DNA from: Siphonodentalium dalli
Lineage: Eukaryota; Mollusca; Scaphopoda; Gadilida; Siphonodentaliidae
Assembly: GCA_032622095.1 (NCBI GenBank)
Contig: CP136068.1
Coordinates: 54,456,025-54,520,024, forward strand
DNA: 64,000 nt
Direction: 5' to 3'
Of the stretch, positions 52,055 to 64,000 are shown one piece after another. The translations under genes and the position numbers were made by a program. The notes below the pieces were generated by a model. It was not told where the DNA came from, did no database searches, and saw only the letters and a list, made by a program, of their open reading frames with translations. Position 1 is the stretch's first letter. Each line of letters opens with the position of its first letter.

Positions 52055-52510
52055 GGTCATCCGTGTAACGAGGACCCGGATACGTAACGACGGACGCGAC
52101 TTCCACGTGAAGATATTGTCTCGGGCTGGTCAAGAAAAACGGTGAGTAAATGCCTTTAAAAATAATCTACCTATGTGTTAGTGTGCGTAGTGTTTTGGGA
52201 CAATATTAGTCTAAATCGATGCGTGCTAAATTGATGTCAACGTGTCCACAATTAATGTATAAAGAGGAAAGTTATTGCAAAATCCTGAAATTGCACGCAA
52301 ATTGACCCAATATATAATGTTATCACGTGCAAATCTGAACAATTCATGACGTTCAGGTATCGCCGGGATCCCTGTCATTGAAATATAAGCATCACAACCA
52401 CCGCAAAGCAACCAGTTTCCAGCAATTCGAATATTTAGCATTATCAACGAGTAACGAGGACCCGTTATCCTGTAACGTTGGACGCGCTTTAGAAATCACA
52501 TTGAGTAACC
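52055..52510 (+). mobile_element. DNA-transposon remnant R3, copy 2
   Basis: GCTGGTCATCCGTGTAACGA start and TAACGTTGGACGCGC end as in copy 1 at 41.2 kb. Confidence 0.65.
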
Positions 52511-52589
52511 GAGGACGCGAATATTCCGACAAACAATTTATTTAGAAACATGAATGTTTTGAATGTATAAGGAATCACATGTTTATGTG

Positions 52590-52975
52590 TTTTACCATTA
52601 TTTGACGCATTGTTAACCATCTGTTTCGCAGCAAATTTGAAACAGACGAAACGTTGTCGGGAGACTTGGGTGCTTCCTCTCACCATTATTCTGTTTCTCG
52701 TTGCACAACTAAGAGTGTATATGAATGTTTTCTATCGATAGACACGTGGCTGGGTGGATTTCGGACCCTAGCCATCGGCGAGATATTATCACTCAAGCTA
52801 ATATGGGACCCTGATGCAAATTACACGTGTGTGGAGATCACTAACCCATGCCAGCAGGCATGTTGTGATACTGAAACAGTAAATTTGTTGTTGAACATTT
52901 CAGGCCTTATAGAATGTCCAAACCATATAAGATTTGTTAAGTTGTCGATTTATTATAACCAGTGTGATATTTGAG
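52590..52975 (+). repeat. Repeat R4, second copy
   Basis: Matches 43690-44145 inverted. It holds a 106-codon ORF (52654-52974) with NYTCVEITNPC, ACCDTE and ECPNHIRF, apparently the end of an unknown transposon protein (TGA at 52972-52974). The C2H2 ORF follows 60 bases later and may belong to the same element. Confidence 0.55.
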
Positions 52976-53038
52976 ATATTAGATGGAAAATTCCAAGGGG
53001 TCGCACATGAAATACAGTCTAACGCTTGCATTCTCTTA

Positions 53039-53687
53039 TTCTACAGAAATGGACGAGATAACAGCTACCCCATTCCGATGTTACACCTGCAAACTGACAT
53101 TCACCACTTTGGCTGACACGGTTGACCATGCCACCACATCACACCCGAACACGGAACTCAATCTCAAACTCAACAATAAAACAGGAAAGTTTGTATATAA
53201 AAAAATAAGCCACCCAGGAATAATTCCATCGGACAACAGCAAAGAAATAATATTATCCAGCGACAATAACATCATTCACCGACATAAAAATGCCATAAAG
53301 AAAAGAAAATTTACAACGAACAAACAGGACCATCAGTATGAAATACACATCTACGACCATAAGACCACCAATAATAGCAGCACAAACAGCAACAACAACA
53401 TCGACAACGTCATTCGTCATGCACACTGCAGCAGCTGCAACTCGGTCAGTGCCGACATCACTAACATCAACAGTGGCAACAACACCAGCCCTGATAAAGA
53501 ACCAGAGTCACTGGATTTCGACACCTTCCGTATGCAGCGTGATAACATGATACAAATATTATATCGCCGACTGACTGAGTGTGGACACACACAAATCTTT
53601 AAAGTTTTTTGTCAACTAATATCATGGGGAACATTTCCAACAAACAGTGTAGCATATTATGGTGGTAGCCAGATCTGTGGGCCCTGA
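53039..53687 (+). CDS. C2H2 zinc-finger ORF, probably transposon-derived
   Basis: A good acceptor (TTCTCTTATTCTACAG, ends at about 53046) precedes ATGGACGAG. FRCYTCKLTFTTLADTVDHATTSH is one C2H2 finger (C-x2-C-x12-H-x5-H). A Lys/Asn-rich linker follows, then RMQRDNMIQILYRRL and FPTNSVAYY. The tail GGSQICGP looks like read-through into unrelated DNA, so the gene is probably truncated. Similar finger-plus-linker proteins are multi-copy in mollusc genomes. DNA binding by the finger is likely, the biological role unknown. Confidence 0.5.
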
Positions 53688-53875
53688 AATCGTCACTCGA
53701 CCGGAAACGTTTATGACAAAATAGTCATACACGACATTGGCTTGTCTTTTATATGAGAAAGTGAATGTTGCCGTAATGATTGCAGGTTTATATATTTCTT
53801 CCACATTATTGGCACTGCTGGTTACCAGCACCAGAAGGCGGTGTCACCGGGGAGCTATAGGCTGTCATCGAATGC

Positions 53876-54500
53876 TGGCTGTTTCGGCACCTGGACGTTT
53901 CGGCACCTGCTAATTTTTGGACCAACGAAATTAAAGACTAAATCTGTTTTTTTTATTCTTTATTTCACTAAAATGTGATAAAACATGGTAACAAAAACAA
54001 ACACTGGGTGGAATGAATGGTAACAATGGTGAACGTATAAAGTGCACAAGTCATACAAGGAACGAACACTGAACGAAATACCTTTCGGGAAAGAGCGTTC
54101 CATGTTAGTCTATTCCTGATATGGTATAAATAAAGAGCGTTTATTTGAAAACAGTATTTGTCAGAGCGAATAAATGAGTTTTCTTCTCTGTTTTTTTGTA
54201 TTCTTTGAATAGTTATTGTCAATCATCTTGAACACGGCTTATGACCAGTGGAAAGCACAACATTGAATCGGGTACCTTGGAAAACGCTGTCGAATGGCCT
54301 GCCACATTCCAGCATCGATAAGACAAATCGATCGAGTCTGATGTTCGATGGTACATCGTTTGTCTGTGGCTCGGACCACTGAATAGTAGTCATCTCGTCT
54401 GCTTGTCTCGGTGCAGTGGACGTCGATATGATAGAATCCATGGGCGTTGGCAGAAAATGCAGGTGCCGAAACGTCCAGGTGCCGAAACGTCCTGCACCCC
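53876..54500. mobile_element. Short element with inverted TTTCGGCACCTG ends
   Basis: Left end has two copies of GTTTCGGCACCTG. The right end carries the inverse, GGTGCCGAAACGTCC, twice (54462-54495). The interior contains AATAAAGAGCGTTTATT (54129-54145). The minus ORF 54223-54600 crosses the right end, and its product is not recognised. Confidence 0.6.
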
Positions 54501-54904
54501 TGTCATCGACTTCCAGGAATTCGCCTTCAATAGGCACTAATGTTTCTCCGCCTGCAAATGAAAAATAGGAATTTATAAATAACAAGACGCGCCGTCTCAT
54601 TCATGGCTATATTGTTTATGTATGGGATGCAAATGTAATTTTGAGAACTTTTAGGAGTGTTTGGTTTGTTTCAATGGGGTACAGTTGAAAAAATCCAGGT
54701 CGACATGCACCACCCGCCCCAAAGGAGACGATAAGGACACGCCCCGGTGTGTTATAGTATATTTCCCAATATGTTGTGCAAAAATTAAATCTAATTATTA
54801 ATTGGACATATCCTAAATATTTTACCTTTATTGTTTTTCAAACATGACCATATATGCCCATGACATATCATGTGAACGTAAATATTTCTGAGATATTTCT
54901 GAGG

Positions 54905-55430
54905 GGGAAAAAACGCGTCCGTCGTTACAAATTTTCGCGTCCAGTTACTTTCCCACAGAAAATTCAACGGGTCCTCGCTACTACCAAAGTTGCTGGAAAC
55001 GCGAATAAAAGTCCATTTTACTTGCATCTATAGCAATCCTGACATTTCTACGGTATGTTATATATGTGAACGGTACACACATCATCCGGCATGACAACAT
55101 ATATTAGAGAGGAGGTTTCGTATTTCTGAATTTTCATTAGTTATTTGAACATATTTTCTTCGATAAATCGAAACCTCATAGTTTAGTATCACAAATGATG
55201 CTAAAATATCTAATCCAGCATGACATAACAAGTTGTAATTGGAGAACCAACTATTGTTAACGATAATAATAGAACAAAATCGTCTGCTGAAACCGACAAT
55301 GTATTATAATAACGATCTGTGTGTACCTATACCTGAAGTCATCTATCGTGGAAAGCATGAGGGACTAGTCGCGTCCGTCGTTACTTATCCGGGTCCTCGT
55401 TACACGGATGACCAGCGTGATAACACAAAT
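54905..55430 (-). mobile_element. DNA-transposon remnant R3, copy 3 (inverted)
   Basis: ACGCGTCCGTCGTTAC near the left and GGTCCTCGTTACACGGATGA on the right are the inverse of copies 1 and 2. Confidence 0.65.
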
Positions 55431-56156
55431 CTCGGTTTACAACATGTTTACATGCTAGCCTGTGCTGGGCATGGGTGAGATATCTCGTGATTGTCCATTT
55501 GTGACAAATATTTTTATTTTATTTTGGGTCGTCGAGTCATTACCACGTATTCAGAATTTATGTGCTATTTAACTCGGACAAACGGAAATATGCAAATATA
55601 AAACTTCTCATGAAGATATTCTAAGGAAAAGTATTTTTGTATGGAGATGTTTTAGTGATTAAAGTTGCACACAGTTTTAACCATACATTGACTTGGCATG
55701 TTTACTTGGTGGATGGTGGTTAGGCCATACATGTGAGTATTTTAATGTTAAATGTTTTACTCCACTTCTTCGTGATGAACATTTGTGGAATTAGACTCGA
55801 CGAGTTCCCATTATCGGGGTTATATTCTAGGGACTTTAAAAAAATGTACATATTGTTTTGGCCAATATGTAAAATAAAGGTTAAATTGAATCTCGGGTTT
55901 CAATATAGCCATTGTGTGCATAAATTTAAAGTGAGACAGCACACTCCAAAATATTTCAAAGATTTTGAATTTAAAGTGAGACACTTCATGGTGATACCAT
56001 TTGAATAATTTTCAATATAGCCATTTGTGTGCATAAGTTTAAAGTGGGACACTACACTCCAAAATATTTCAAAAATATTTCAAAAGTTTTAAATTTAAAG
56101 TCTGACACGTCACACTCCAAAATATTTCAAATATATTTCAAAATTTCATCGGCTAG
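55431..56156. other. Host DNA with a TTCCAAAATATTTCAAA repeat
   Basis: Four imperfect copies of ACTCCAAAATATTTCAAA plus TTTAAAGTGAGACA-type strings at 55920-56140. It ends CATCGGCTAG, a Helitron-like 3' end at 56156. No gene. Confidence 0.5.
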
Positions 56157-56190
56157 TCTATATATATATTTTGAGACTTCCGTATATATG

Positions 56191-56246
<56 letters not shown>

Positions 56247-57312
56247 GGTACTTCATGGAATCGAAAACGCGTGTACAGATTGAGCTCAAACTTCCTATGT
56301 AAGTGTAAAATCCCACCGACACCGCCGTGGTCGCGTTTTGGAGAAGCTCAGAGCACCCGTTCTCCAATCTCAGTCACAAAAACGGCACAGCGGTGGTTAA
56401 GACATTAACGATATTTATATTGACCGTATACGGAGGTGTTAACAATAAACGCTCTTTATTGCAATGGACGTGGCTAAACGACTGACCCCATGCGTCCGAA
56501 ATACGGATGCGGATTCCAATGGACGTGGCTAAACGACTGACCCCATGCGTCAGAATACGGATGCGGACGAAATGCAATTATCTCGACTTTCACGACGGGA
56601 TTAATTGACTGTCCGCTCTGAAGTTTAGGACGGGGAGGACGGGTACCATGAATTAACTCATTGAAAAACAGCTTCGCGCATGCGCAGACGAGATCTCGGA
56701 AAAGGGTGGAGCTATCGACTTGAAATTTGGTATGTGAATGTATCTTGCCCCGGGTACGAATTTTATCGGGTCGCCGAGCCCGTGCGACGCCCGTGCAGCG
56801 CGTGCGCAGACGAGATCTCGGAAACGGGTGGAGCTATCGACTTGAAATTTGCTATGTGAATATATCTTGCCCCGTATACGAATTTTATCGGGTCGCCGAG
56901 CGCGTGCGACGCCAGCTTCGCGCATGCGCAGACGAGATCTCGGAAACGGGTGGAGCTATCGACTTGAAATTTGTTATGTAAATGTATCTTGCCCCGTATA
57001 CGAATTTTATCGGGTCGCCGAGCCCGTGCGACGCCAGCTTCGCGCATGCGCAGACGAGATCTCGGAAACGGGTGGAGCTATCGACTTTAAATTTGGTATG
57101 TGAATGTATCTTGCCCCGGATACGAATTTTATCAGTCGCCGGGCCCGTGCGACGCCAGCTTCGCGCATGCGCAGACCAGATCTCGGAAACGGGTAGAGCT
57201 ATCGACTTGAAATTTGGTTTTTGAATAGCCCGGACAACGTCGGGCTGGGTAGAGCTATCGACTTGAAATTTGGTTTTTGAATAGCCCGGACAACGTCGGG
57301 CTCATCGGCTAG
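56157..57312 (+). mobile_element. Helitron-like element, array member 1
   Basis: TCTATATATATATTTTGAGACTTCC start, CTAG end with hairpin. It includes AATAAACGCTCTTTATT (56444-56460) and about five 122-bp units. Confidence 0.7.
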
Positions 57313-57700
57313 TCTCCTATATATTTTGAAGACCTCTGTCTGTCTGTATGTCTGTCTGTATGTCTGTATGTCATTTATACAAATCTACGATTCTCGACCG
57401 ATCGGGACGAAACTTGATACGTGTGTGTAGTTTGACCAGGCGGTCGTCGTTGTCGTATTGGCGAGCCCGTGCGACGCCCATGCAGCGCATGCGCAGACAA
57501 GATCTCGGAAACGAGTGGAGCTATCGACTTGAAATTTGGTATGTGAATGTATCTTGCCCCGGATACGAATTTTATCGGGTCGCCGAGCCCGTGCGACGCC
57601 AGCTTCGCGCATGCGCAGACCAGATCTCGGAAACGGGTGGAGCTATCGACTTGAAATTTGGTTTTTGAATAGCCCGGACAACGTCGGGCTCATCGGCTAG
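57313..57700 (+). mobile_element. Helitron-like element, array member 2
   Basis: TCTCCTATATATTTTGAAGACC start, same family as 38534-38965, CTAG end at 57700. Confidence 0.72.
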
Positions 57701-57734
57701 TCTATATATATATTTTGAGACTTCCGTATATATG

Positions 57735-57771
<37 letters not shown>

Positions 57772-58509
57772 ATATGTGTGTGTGGGTACTTCATGGAATC
57801 GAAAACGCGTGTACAGATTGAGCTCAAACTTCCTATGTAAGTGTAAAATCCCACCGACACCGCCGTGGTCGCGTTTTGGAGAAGCTCAGAGCACCCGTTC
57901 TCCAATCTCACTGCGGTGGTTAAGACATTAACGATATTTATATTGACCTTATACGGAGGTGTTAACAATAAACGCTCTTTATTGCAATGGACGTGGCTAA
58001 ACGACTGACCCCATGCGTCCGAAATACGGATGCGGATTCCAATGGACGTGGCTAAACGACTGACCCCATGCGTCAGAATACGGATGCGGACGAAATGCAA
58101 TTATCTCGACTTTCACGACGGGATTAATTGACTGTCCGCTCTGAAGTTTAGGACGGGTACCATGAATTAACTCATTGAAAAACAAAGAATGCGTTATCTC
58201 GGAAACGGGTGGAGCTATCGACTTGAAATTTGCTATGTGAATGTATCTTGCCCCGGATACAAATGTTATCGGGTCACCGAGCCCATGCGACGCCAGCTTC
58301 GTGCATGCGCAGACGAGATCTCGGAAAAGGGTGGAGTTATCGACTTGAAATTTGGTATGTGAAAGTATCTTGCCCCGGGTACAAATTTTATCGGGTCGCC
58401 GAGCCCGTGCGACGCCCGTGCAGCGCGTGCGCAGACGAGATCTCGGAAACGGGTGGAGCTATCGAATTGGTTTTTGAATAGCCCGGACAACGTCGGGCTC
58501 ATCGGCTAG
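57701..58509 (+). mobile_element. Helitron-like element, array member 3
   Basis: Sibling of member 1, nearly identical in its first 480 bases, with fewer minisatellite units. CTAG end at 58509. Confidence 0.7.
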
Positions 58510-59218
58510 TCTCATATATATTTTGGGAAATATGTCTGTGTGTGTGTGTCTGTGTGTGTGTTCGCGATGAACTCGAAAACGGCCAACCCGATTTCGATGA
58601 AACTTGGTATGTGGGGTTATTTTCGGCCGGGAAGTGGCATAGGCCTATTAATTTGCCCGTGCGCCATGACCTTGACCTTGAAATCGGGTAATTTCAAGGT
58701 CAAACGCCCGAATATCACGGGATTTCGATGGAACTTGGTATGTGGGGGTACCTTCGGCCGGAGAGTGGCATAAACCTATTAATTTGCCCGTGCGACGTGA
58801 CCTTGACATTGAAGTCGGGTCATTTCAAGGTCAAACGCCCGAATATCACGGGATTTCGATGAAACTTGGTATGTGGGGGTACTTTCGTATGGAGAGTCTC
58901 ATAAGCATAATCATTTGCCCGGGTCAATTCAAGGTCAAGTCGCCAATTTTGTTGGGATTTCGATGAAATTTTATACTTAGGGTTACTTTTGTCCACTGAG
59001 TGTTTTGGACGGGTCGAGTCGTGACCCCGATCTGACCTTGACCTTCAAAATAATCAATTCAATGTCAAATCGGGTAAAAACGGATGGATTTCGACGGGCA
59101 CGTTTGTCGGGTACTTTTGTCCGGGCAGTGTTTTGGACTGGTCAAATCGTGATCGCACTTGACCTTCAGAATGGACAATTTAAGGTCAAAGCGCGGACGA
59201 AGTCGGGTCACCTTCTAG
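58510..59218 (+). mobile_element. Helitron-like element, array member 4 (GACCTTGACCTT type)
   Basis: TCTCATATATATTTTGGGAAAT start, CTTCTAG end at 59218. Interior units with ATTTCGATGAAACTTGGTAT and AAGGTCAAACGCCCG, related to the block at 10080-10620. Confidence 0.65.
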
Positions 59219-59640
59219 TTTAATATATATTTTGGTACTTCTGTCTGTTTGTTTGTCTGTCAGCTATGGCCGGGAAAACTGCTGGACGGATTTTGACGAA
59301 ATCTGATAAATGAGGGTACTTTTGTCCAGGGAGTGTTTTGGACGGGTAGAATCGTGACCCCCGACCTGACATTGGTCTTCAAAAGGGTCAATCGAAGGTC
59401 AAATCGGGTAAAACAGACGGATTTCCACGAAATTCGATACCTAGGGATACTTTTGTCCGGGGAGTCTTTTGTGCGGGTCAAGTCGTGACCCCGACCTGAC
59501 ATTGACCTTCGAAATGGTCAGTTCAAGGTCATATCGGGTAAAACGAACGGATTTTGACGAAATTTGATACCTAGGAAAACTTTTGTCCGGGGAGTGTTTT
59601 GAGAGGTCAAATCGTGACAATAGGTTACTTTTACAGTAGA
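59219..59640 (+). mobile_element. Helitron-like element, array member 5, 3' end not found
   Basis: Starts TTAATATATATTTTGG, then TCTGTCTGTTTGT and three units with ACTTTTGTCCGGGGAGTGTTTTG. Homology fades at about 59620 without a CTAG. Confidence 0.55.
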
Positions 59641-60582
59641 GCGGACATACCTATATAGTATATCGGTGAGCATATTCATGCATTTGCCTTGCTTCTTGAT
59701 AAGTCCGTTTGAATTTGCGTCACGAAGAGAGGGTTTGAATTTGAGTAATATATATCACCCGTTACAACATTATACGCTACCAGGGTTAAACCGTTCAATA
59801 TAAATCATTAAAAAGTGTACTAATCTTGCGGTTAGATACTTCTTATCACATCCACTCATCGAAAAGTTTTTATCTCAATATATGAATTTCGGAGTAATTT
59901 TCCCCATTTGATCATCGGTGGAATTTGCCAAATCTGAACCCACCCGACACAAACACTCCCTTGAGCAGGTTGCGTTTATATTAGAGAGGTCAAATTTTGG
60001 AGGCATACCTACAGTATACCGGCTTACGTACCACCGCATTAAACTCGCTCCTACATTAGCCCGTTTGGATTTGGGGCTAAAAATCGACTAGTGATAGACT
60101 ACATAAGTATACATATTTATGATATATAGCGTTGTCACGAGTAAACCGTTCCATCTGAAAATTAGAAAATCGCCCTCTGGATGCGCGTGAACACTAGCCA
60201 TCAGATTTACTCGTCAAAAAAAATTATCTCGATGTTTGAATCCCCCCCACCCCTTTGCAATTTTCGTGGAATTTTCCTAAAGTCTCAACCCACACTGACA
60301 CGCATTCTCCGTTGGGCATGTTACATTTATAGTATAGCCGTCAAACTTCTGGGGCGTACATAAAGTATGTCAACGTACATGCTACGTCATTATCTTGCTC
60401 TTTAACCAGCCGGTTTGGATTTGGCGGGAAAAGTAGTTGCAATATTTCCGTACCCCGTAACGCGGAAAGTACTGGGTAAAAACATTTTTAAGCGGTATAT
60501 TCGAGTCCGAATCTCTCGTCCAATTCGGAATATGCAATAAAAACATTTGAGCTCTGTACTTCATCTTGGTGTATAGTGTGTC

Positions 60583-62340
60583 CCTATTTATGGGCGGTAA
60601 CTCTTCAAGGAAAGCGCGGACACAAGTTTTTATGCCCGTGGGCAGTAGTGCATATCGAGATGTGCATACGGTCTAATTTTCGATGCTCTGCTTCTTATAA
60701 TTTCCGAGATAATAAAATGAATTTTTTTCAAATAAAGGGAGATAACTCCTCGGTGAAAGCGCGGACAAAATTGTTATGGGCCATAGGCATAGAACTTATG
60801 TACCACAACCTACTTACCAACTTTTAGTGTGCTACTCCCTGTACTTTTCGAGTAATAGTGATTACAAAAGTGTCCAGTATAATAATAATAATAATACTGA
60901 AAAATAATCGCAAAAGGGCCATAACTCCACCAAGAAACATTGGGCGGAAATCCGGATACCATAATATTTAGTAGACCTTCGATGCCTATATATATTCGCT
61001 AGAGATTTCGCGTTCCTACTTCAATCAGTTTCTGAGTATTTCGAAATAAACGGAAAACGACCTCAGTAGAAAAACAATATACTTCCTTGGTTACACCATG
61101 GAAGTATAATAATAGGGCAAATCATGAGCTGAATAAATCGCAGTTAAGGGACGCAAAATATGAAGTAGGATGGTTATATCTTTCCCTTAACATGTGTGGG
61201 TTGATCTCAAGTATTTGGAAGTGACCCCACCCCTGCCTCGAAATTGGGTGACGGGATTGGGAAATTGTCAAACCCGGCCCAAAATGCGAATTGTGATCAG
61301 CTACTTACATTGAGTCTTTGTTATAATTTTTGTCTGATTCAGAGACGAATAACATTTTGTTTATTGGAAAGAATACGGGCCCACATCCAAAGTTTGAGGG
61401 CCCAATTCTCCGCCATTTTTTAATGGATTTACGATCTGTTTTCAGTTTTATGATCAACGTGTATGGTAGATGTTATATACCGAGTTTCATATGATTCGGA
61501 GACGAAATAAATTTTGGTACATCGGACCACGTGTACCCCTCCCCTGACCCACAACACTGAACCGACACTTGCAAAATTTGGCACATCGCGTGCTCTCTTC
61601 AGACCGCACGCACTCGGATATCAGATGACATCCTTAGTTCTACATTTTCGGAGGAGATGTGTACACAAGCATAAAAATCTTTTCCGATATGGGTTTGTTT
61701 TCGTTCAGAGAATCTACGTACTTAAATATATGAATGTCAATAAAAAACATTTTTTGGGAAACTTTTGCCCCCACCCCAGTGTAAAAATATATGTCCAACC
61801 CTGTCAAAATTTCTTTCTCGGACTAAGCTGACAACGTTCAACACGGGTACAAAAACCAAATGCAGTTATCTGAAATGATACCGGAGGACAACAGAGTACA
61901 ATCAAATAGAGGTTTGCCAACTATGGGCAGTAACTCTTCAGGGAAAGCGCGGACACAAGTTGTTATGCCCGTGGGCAGTAGTGCATATCGAGATGTGCAT
62001 ACGGTCTAATTTTCGATGCTCTGCTTCTTATAATTTCCGAGATAATAAATTTACCAAGTTTTAGTGTGCTACTCCCTGACTTTTTCGAGTAATAGTGATT
62101 ACAAAAGTGTCCAGTATAATAATAATAATACTGAAAAATAATCGCAAAAGGGCCATAACTCCACCAAGCAACATTGGGCGGAAATCCGGATACCATTATA
62201 TTTAGTAGACCTTCGATGCCTATATTCGCTAGAGATTTCGCGTTCCTACTGCAATCAGTTTCTGAGTATTTCGAATAAACGGAAAACGACCTCAGTAGAA
62301 AAACAATATACTTCCTTGGTTACACCATGGAAGTATAATT
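60583..62340. repeat. Direct duplication 60583-61112 / 61920-62340
   Basis: Both copies contain AACTCTTCAAGGAAAGCGCGG, the TGCCCGTGGGCAGTAG string, the (AAT)n run, CAAAAGGGCCATAACTCCACC and end ACACCATGGAAGTATAAT. The left copy has extra sequence after ATAATAAAATG. About 800 unrelated bases lie between. No gene is seen. Confidence 0.8.
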
Positions 62341-62680
62341 AGAGTGACATCCAATGTAAGTTGTATTAGATCATTTTCTACAATGGTTTCGGATTTCGCC
62401 CTATTTGACCCCATGGGGGCTGGCTGGCCCTCCTAAATTCCCAATAGTAACATTCGATTCTTATCATCCAGCGGAGGGTGAAAATGGCATGTGGATCATT
62501 TTCGAGAACGGTTCAGATTTCACACAGTTTGACCATACAGCTGGGTGGTGCCCCAAATACTCCATAGAAACACACCATCCCTGGCCCAACCCCGGTGTGT
62601 GGTCACCTTCCGATGGGATGGAACTAGCAATTGACAATTTTCGCCCAAAATACCCCCTAGAAATACCCCGTCTCTGATCA

Positions 62681-62745
62681 CCTGGAGATGTAACCGTGAG
62701 ATAAGTGGTCATAACTTATGACCACTTACCCCCCGGTTACATCTC
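62681..62745. repeat. Short hairpin
   Basis: GGAGATGTAACC ... TAAGTGGTCATAA / TTATGACCACTTA ... GGTTACATCTCC, nested arms around a two-base centre. Confidence 0.7.
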
Positions 62746-63205
62746 CATAAAAACAGTCCACATGACAGTTAATCCTTAAATGACAAAACACTACCCGGAC
62801 ATATGAAGCAAACCCATATTTTAACTGATATGGTAGCCCTGCACCACCCACGCCAATGATGCATGATGGCGTCCCATATTGCCGCCATTTCTCAGACGAG
62901 TCACTAAGTCAGTTTGATGCAAATTAAAGTGAGAACATCGATGCCACTCCTGACTCCACACCTTGACTCCCCGCCGGGTTACATTCAAAAGAAGGTTAGA
63001 AGAGCATCGGGTTAATTAACTCACATAATGTGCTGAATTTATCATGTTCTCAATTCGTTCGAAATTTCAGTGCGATTGGATGAATGGCGTAGGATACATA
63101 CGGTATTATAATGGAAAACTTTCTTGTTTGTATCCCCCCCCCCCCCAGATTATATCCCACCCACAGAATATCAGACCTGATAACTTTTTATCCCCAGGGT
63201 TCAGT

Positions 63206-63307
63206 ATGATGTCGATGCGGCTGCTGGTTGTTGCTGCCTGGCTTCTGTTCTTGGCTGCAGCGAAGTCGACTACGAACCCGACTACGAACCCGACTAATGA
63301 TTCGAAG
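63206..63307 (+). CDS. Signal-peptide first exon of a putative rightward secreted protein
   Basis: 34 codons from ATG at 63206. They give MMSMRLLVVAAWLLFLAAA, a clear secretory signal, then a short TTNP repeat. A good donor AAG|GTAACA in phase 0 follows. Later exons are not found before the window end at 64000. The product is unknown. An unspliced reading continues only 24 more codons. Confidence 0.45.
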
Positions 63308-64000
63308 GTAACAGTTTATGGTAAATTTTTACCACATTATAAAGGATATTTTGGTCCGAATAGGGTTACATTAGTATAGAATCACCCCGATATATTCCTT
63401 CTATTTATCCCCGAATTATAGATATATATATATATACATACTGAGTGTGATTATCACTAAATCCAGCACTCCGATTGGTCGGCGCCCACGTGACTAGTTG
63501 CAATTATTTCTCGGTGAACGCGCAAGAGGGTCATTTTAGGATCTGAACCTGAAGATTGCAAAAATCCTATCATCTAGTGAACTCCAGGCAAAATCACACG
63601 GCCACGGGGAAGGCCCCAGGACACATTGGGTCGACCACGGTTCGGCCCGGTGTGAGAAAATTTAGAAATCTGAACATTAAACTCGCAAAATCATGGCATG
63701 TAGACTGTCCTCAGCTTTCTGACTGTTGGAAAATTCCAGCCTGACACCCCCAATAAGGTTGGAAAAATTCCAAATTGATGGCCATTTCAGTCAAATTTTG
63801 ACCAACAGTATAGGGAAATATGCAAATGTTGGTCTTATAACAACAAAATTCCCAAAACCGAAACCCCCAACCAAAGGTGGTGGTGTCACATCCCTTCAGT
63901 AGCCACGTCCCTACCAGTTTATTTCTCACAACCCTATACATATCATAGGAATGGAGATAATAATAGTTAATATATATACAATATGTACATAGACTGTATG
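63308..64000. other. Window end, no further gene recognised
   Basis: Contains a short (TA)n run near 63420-63435. If the exon at 63206-63307 is real, this is its first intron. Confidence 0.35.

Overview
This window is animal genomic DNA rather than bacterial. It is AT-rich, its genes carry spliceosomal introns with good GT-AG borders, and it is dense in transposons and minisatellites. One recognisable host gene combines a PAN/Apple domain with a C-type lectin domain. That pairing, together with Polintons, minisatellite-bearing Helitron-like elements and a CR1/L2-type LINE, suggests a marine lophotrochozoan, most likely a mollusc. This assignment is an inference.

Region 1 (1-21914) is dominated by two closely related Polinton (Maverick) elements in the same orientation. 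Only the right end of copy A is present (1-1961). Copy B is complete at 3332-21908 (18,577 bp). It has 1,191-bp terminal inverted repeats that start AG and end CT, flanked by a perfect 6-bp target duplication, GCTGGC. From left to right copy B carries a packaging ATPase, two small basic proteins, an integrase with an in-frame TAG before its chromodomain, a membrane protein with a PC4-like tail, a penton-type minor capsid protein, a small Lys-rich protein, the double jelly-roll major capsid protein, a 44-codon ORF, about 2.1 kb of nested insertions, a 5'-damaged adenain-type protease, and then an unusual leftward pair: a tandem PC4-domain protein and a TATA-binding-protein (TBP) homologue. A GC-rich, quadruplex-prone tract separates that pair from a rightward unknown ORF. 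A two-exon protein-primed-type family B DNA polymerase closes the element. The TBP/PC4 pair is the main discovery candidate. It looks like an element-encoded transcription-initiation module beside the usual replication, packaging and capsid genes.

Region 2 (21915-38500) is host DNA with smaller transposons. These include a dispersed repeat split by a G-tipped hAT-like element (22848-24576) with an empty site inside the window, a foldback element (29984-30840), and a leftward three-exon secreted PAN + C-type-lectin gene (32876 to 26095). There is also a possible terminal exon of another leftward gene (33113-33202) and a short Polinton-derived fragment (36425-36495).

Region 3 (38500-64000) is mostly repeats: Helitron-like elements with CTAG ends, including a head-to-tail run at 56157-59218; a roughly 1.7-kb minisatellite at 39-40.6 kb; a 21-bp minisatellite at 44.1-45.5 kb; a frameshifted LINE with endonuclease and reverse transcriptase and a 1,124-bp tandem duplication (about 46225-51530); several DNA-transposon remnants; a C2H2-finger ORF; and a signal-peptide exon at 63206-63307 that may begin a rightward host gene leaving the window.

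All assignments come from reading motifs and repeats by eye. No database search was run.
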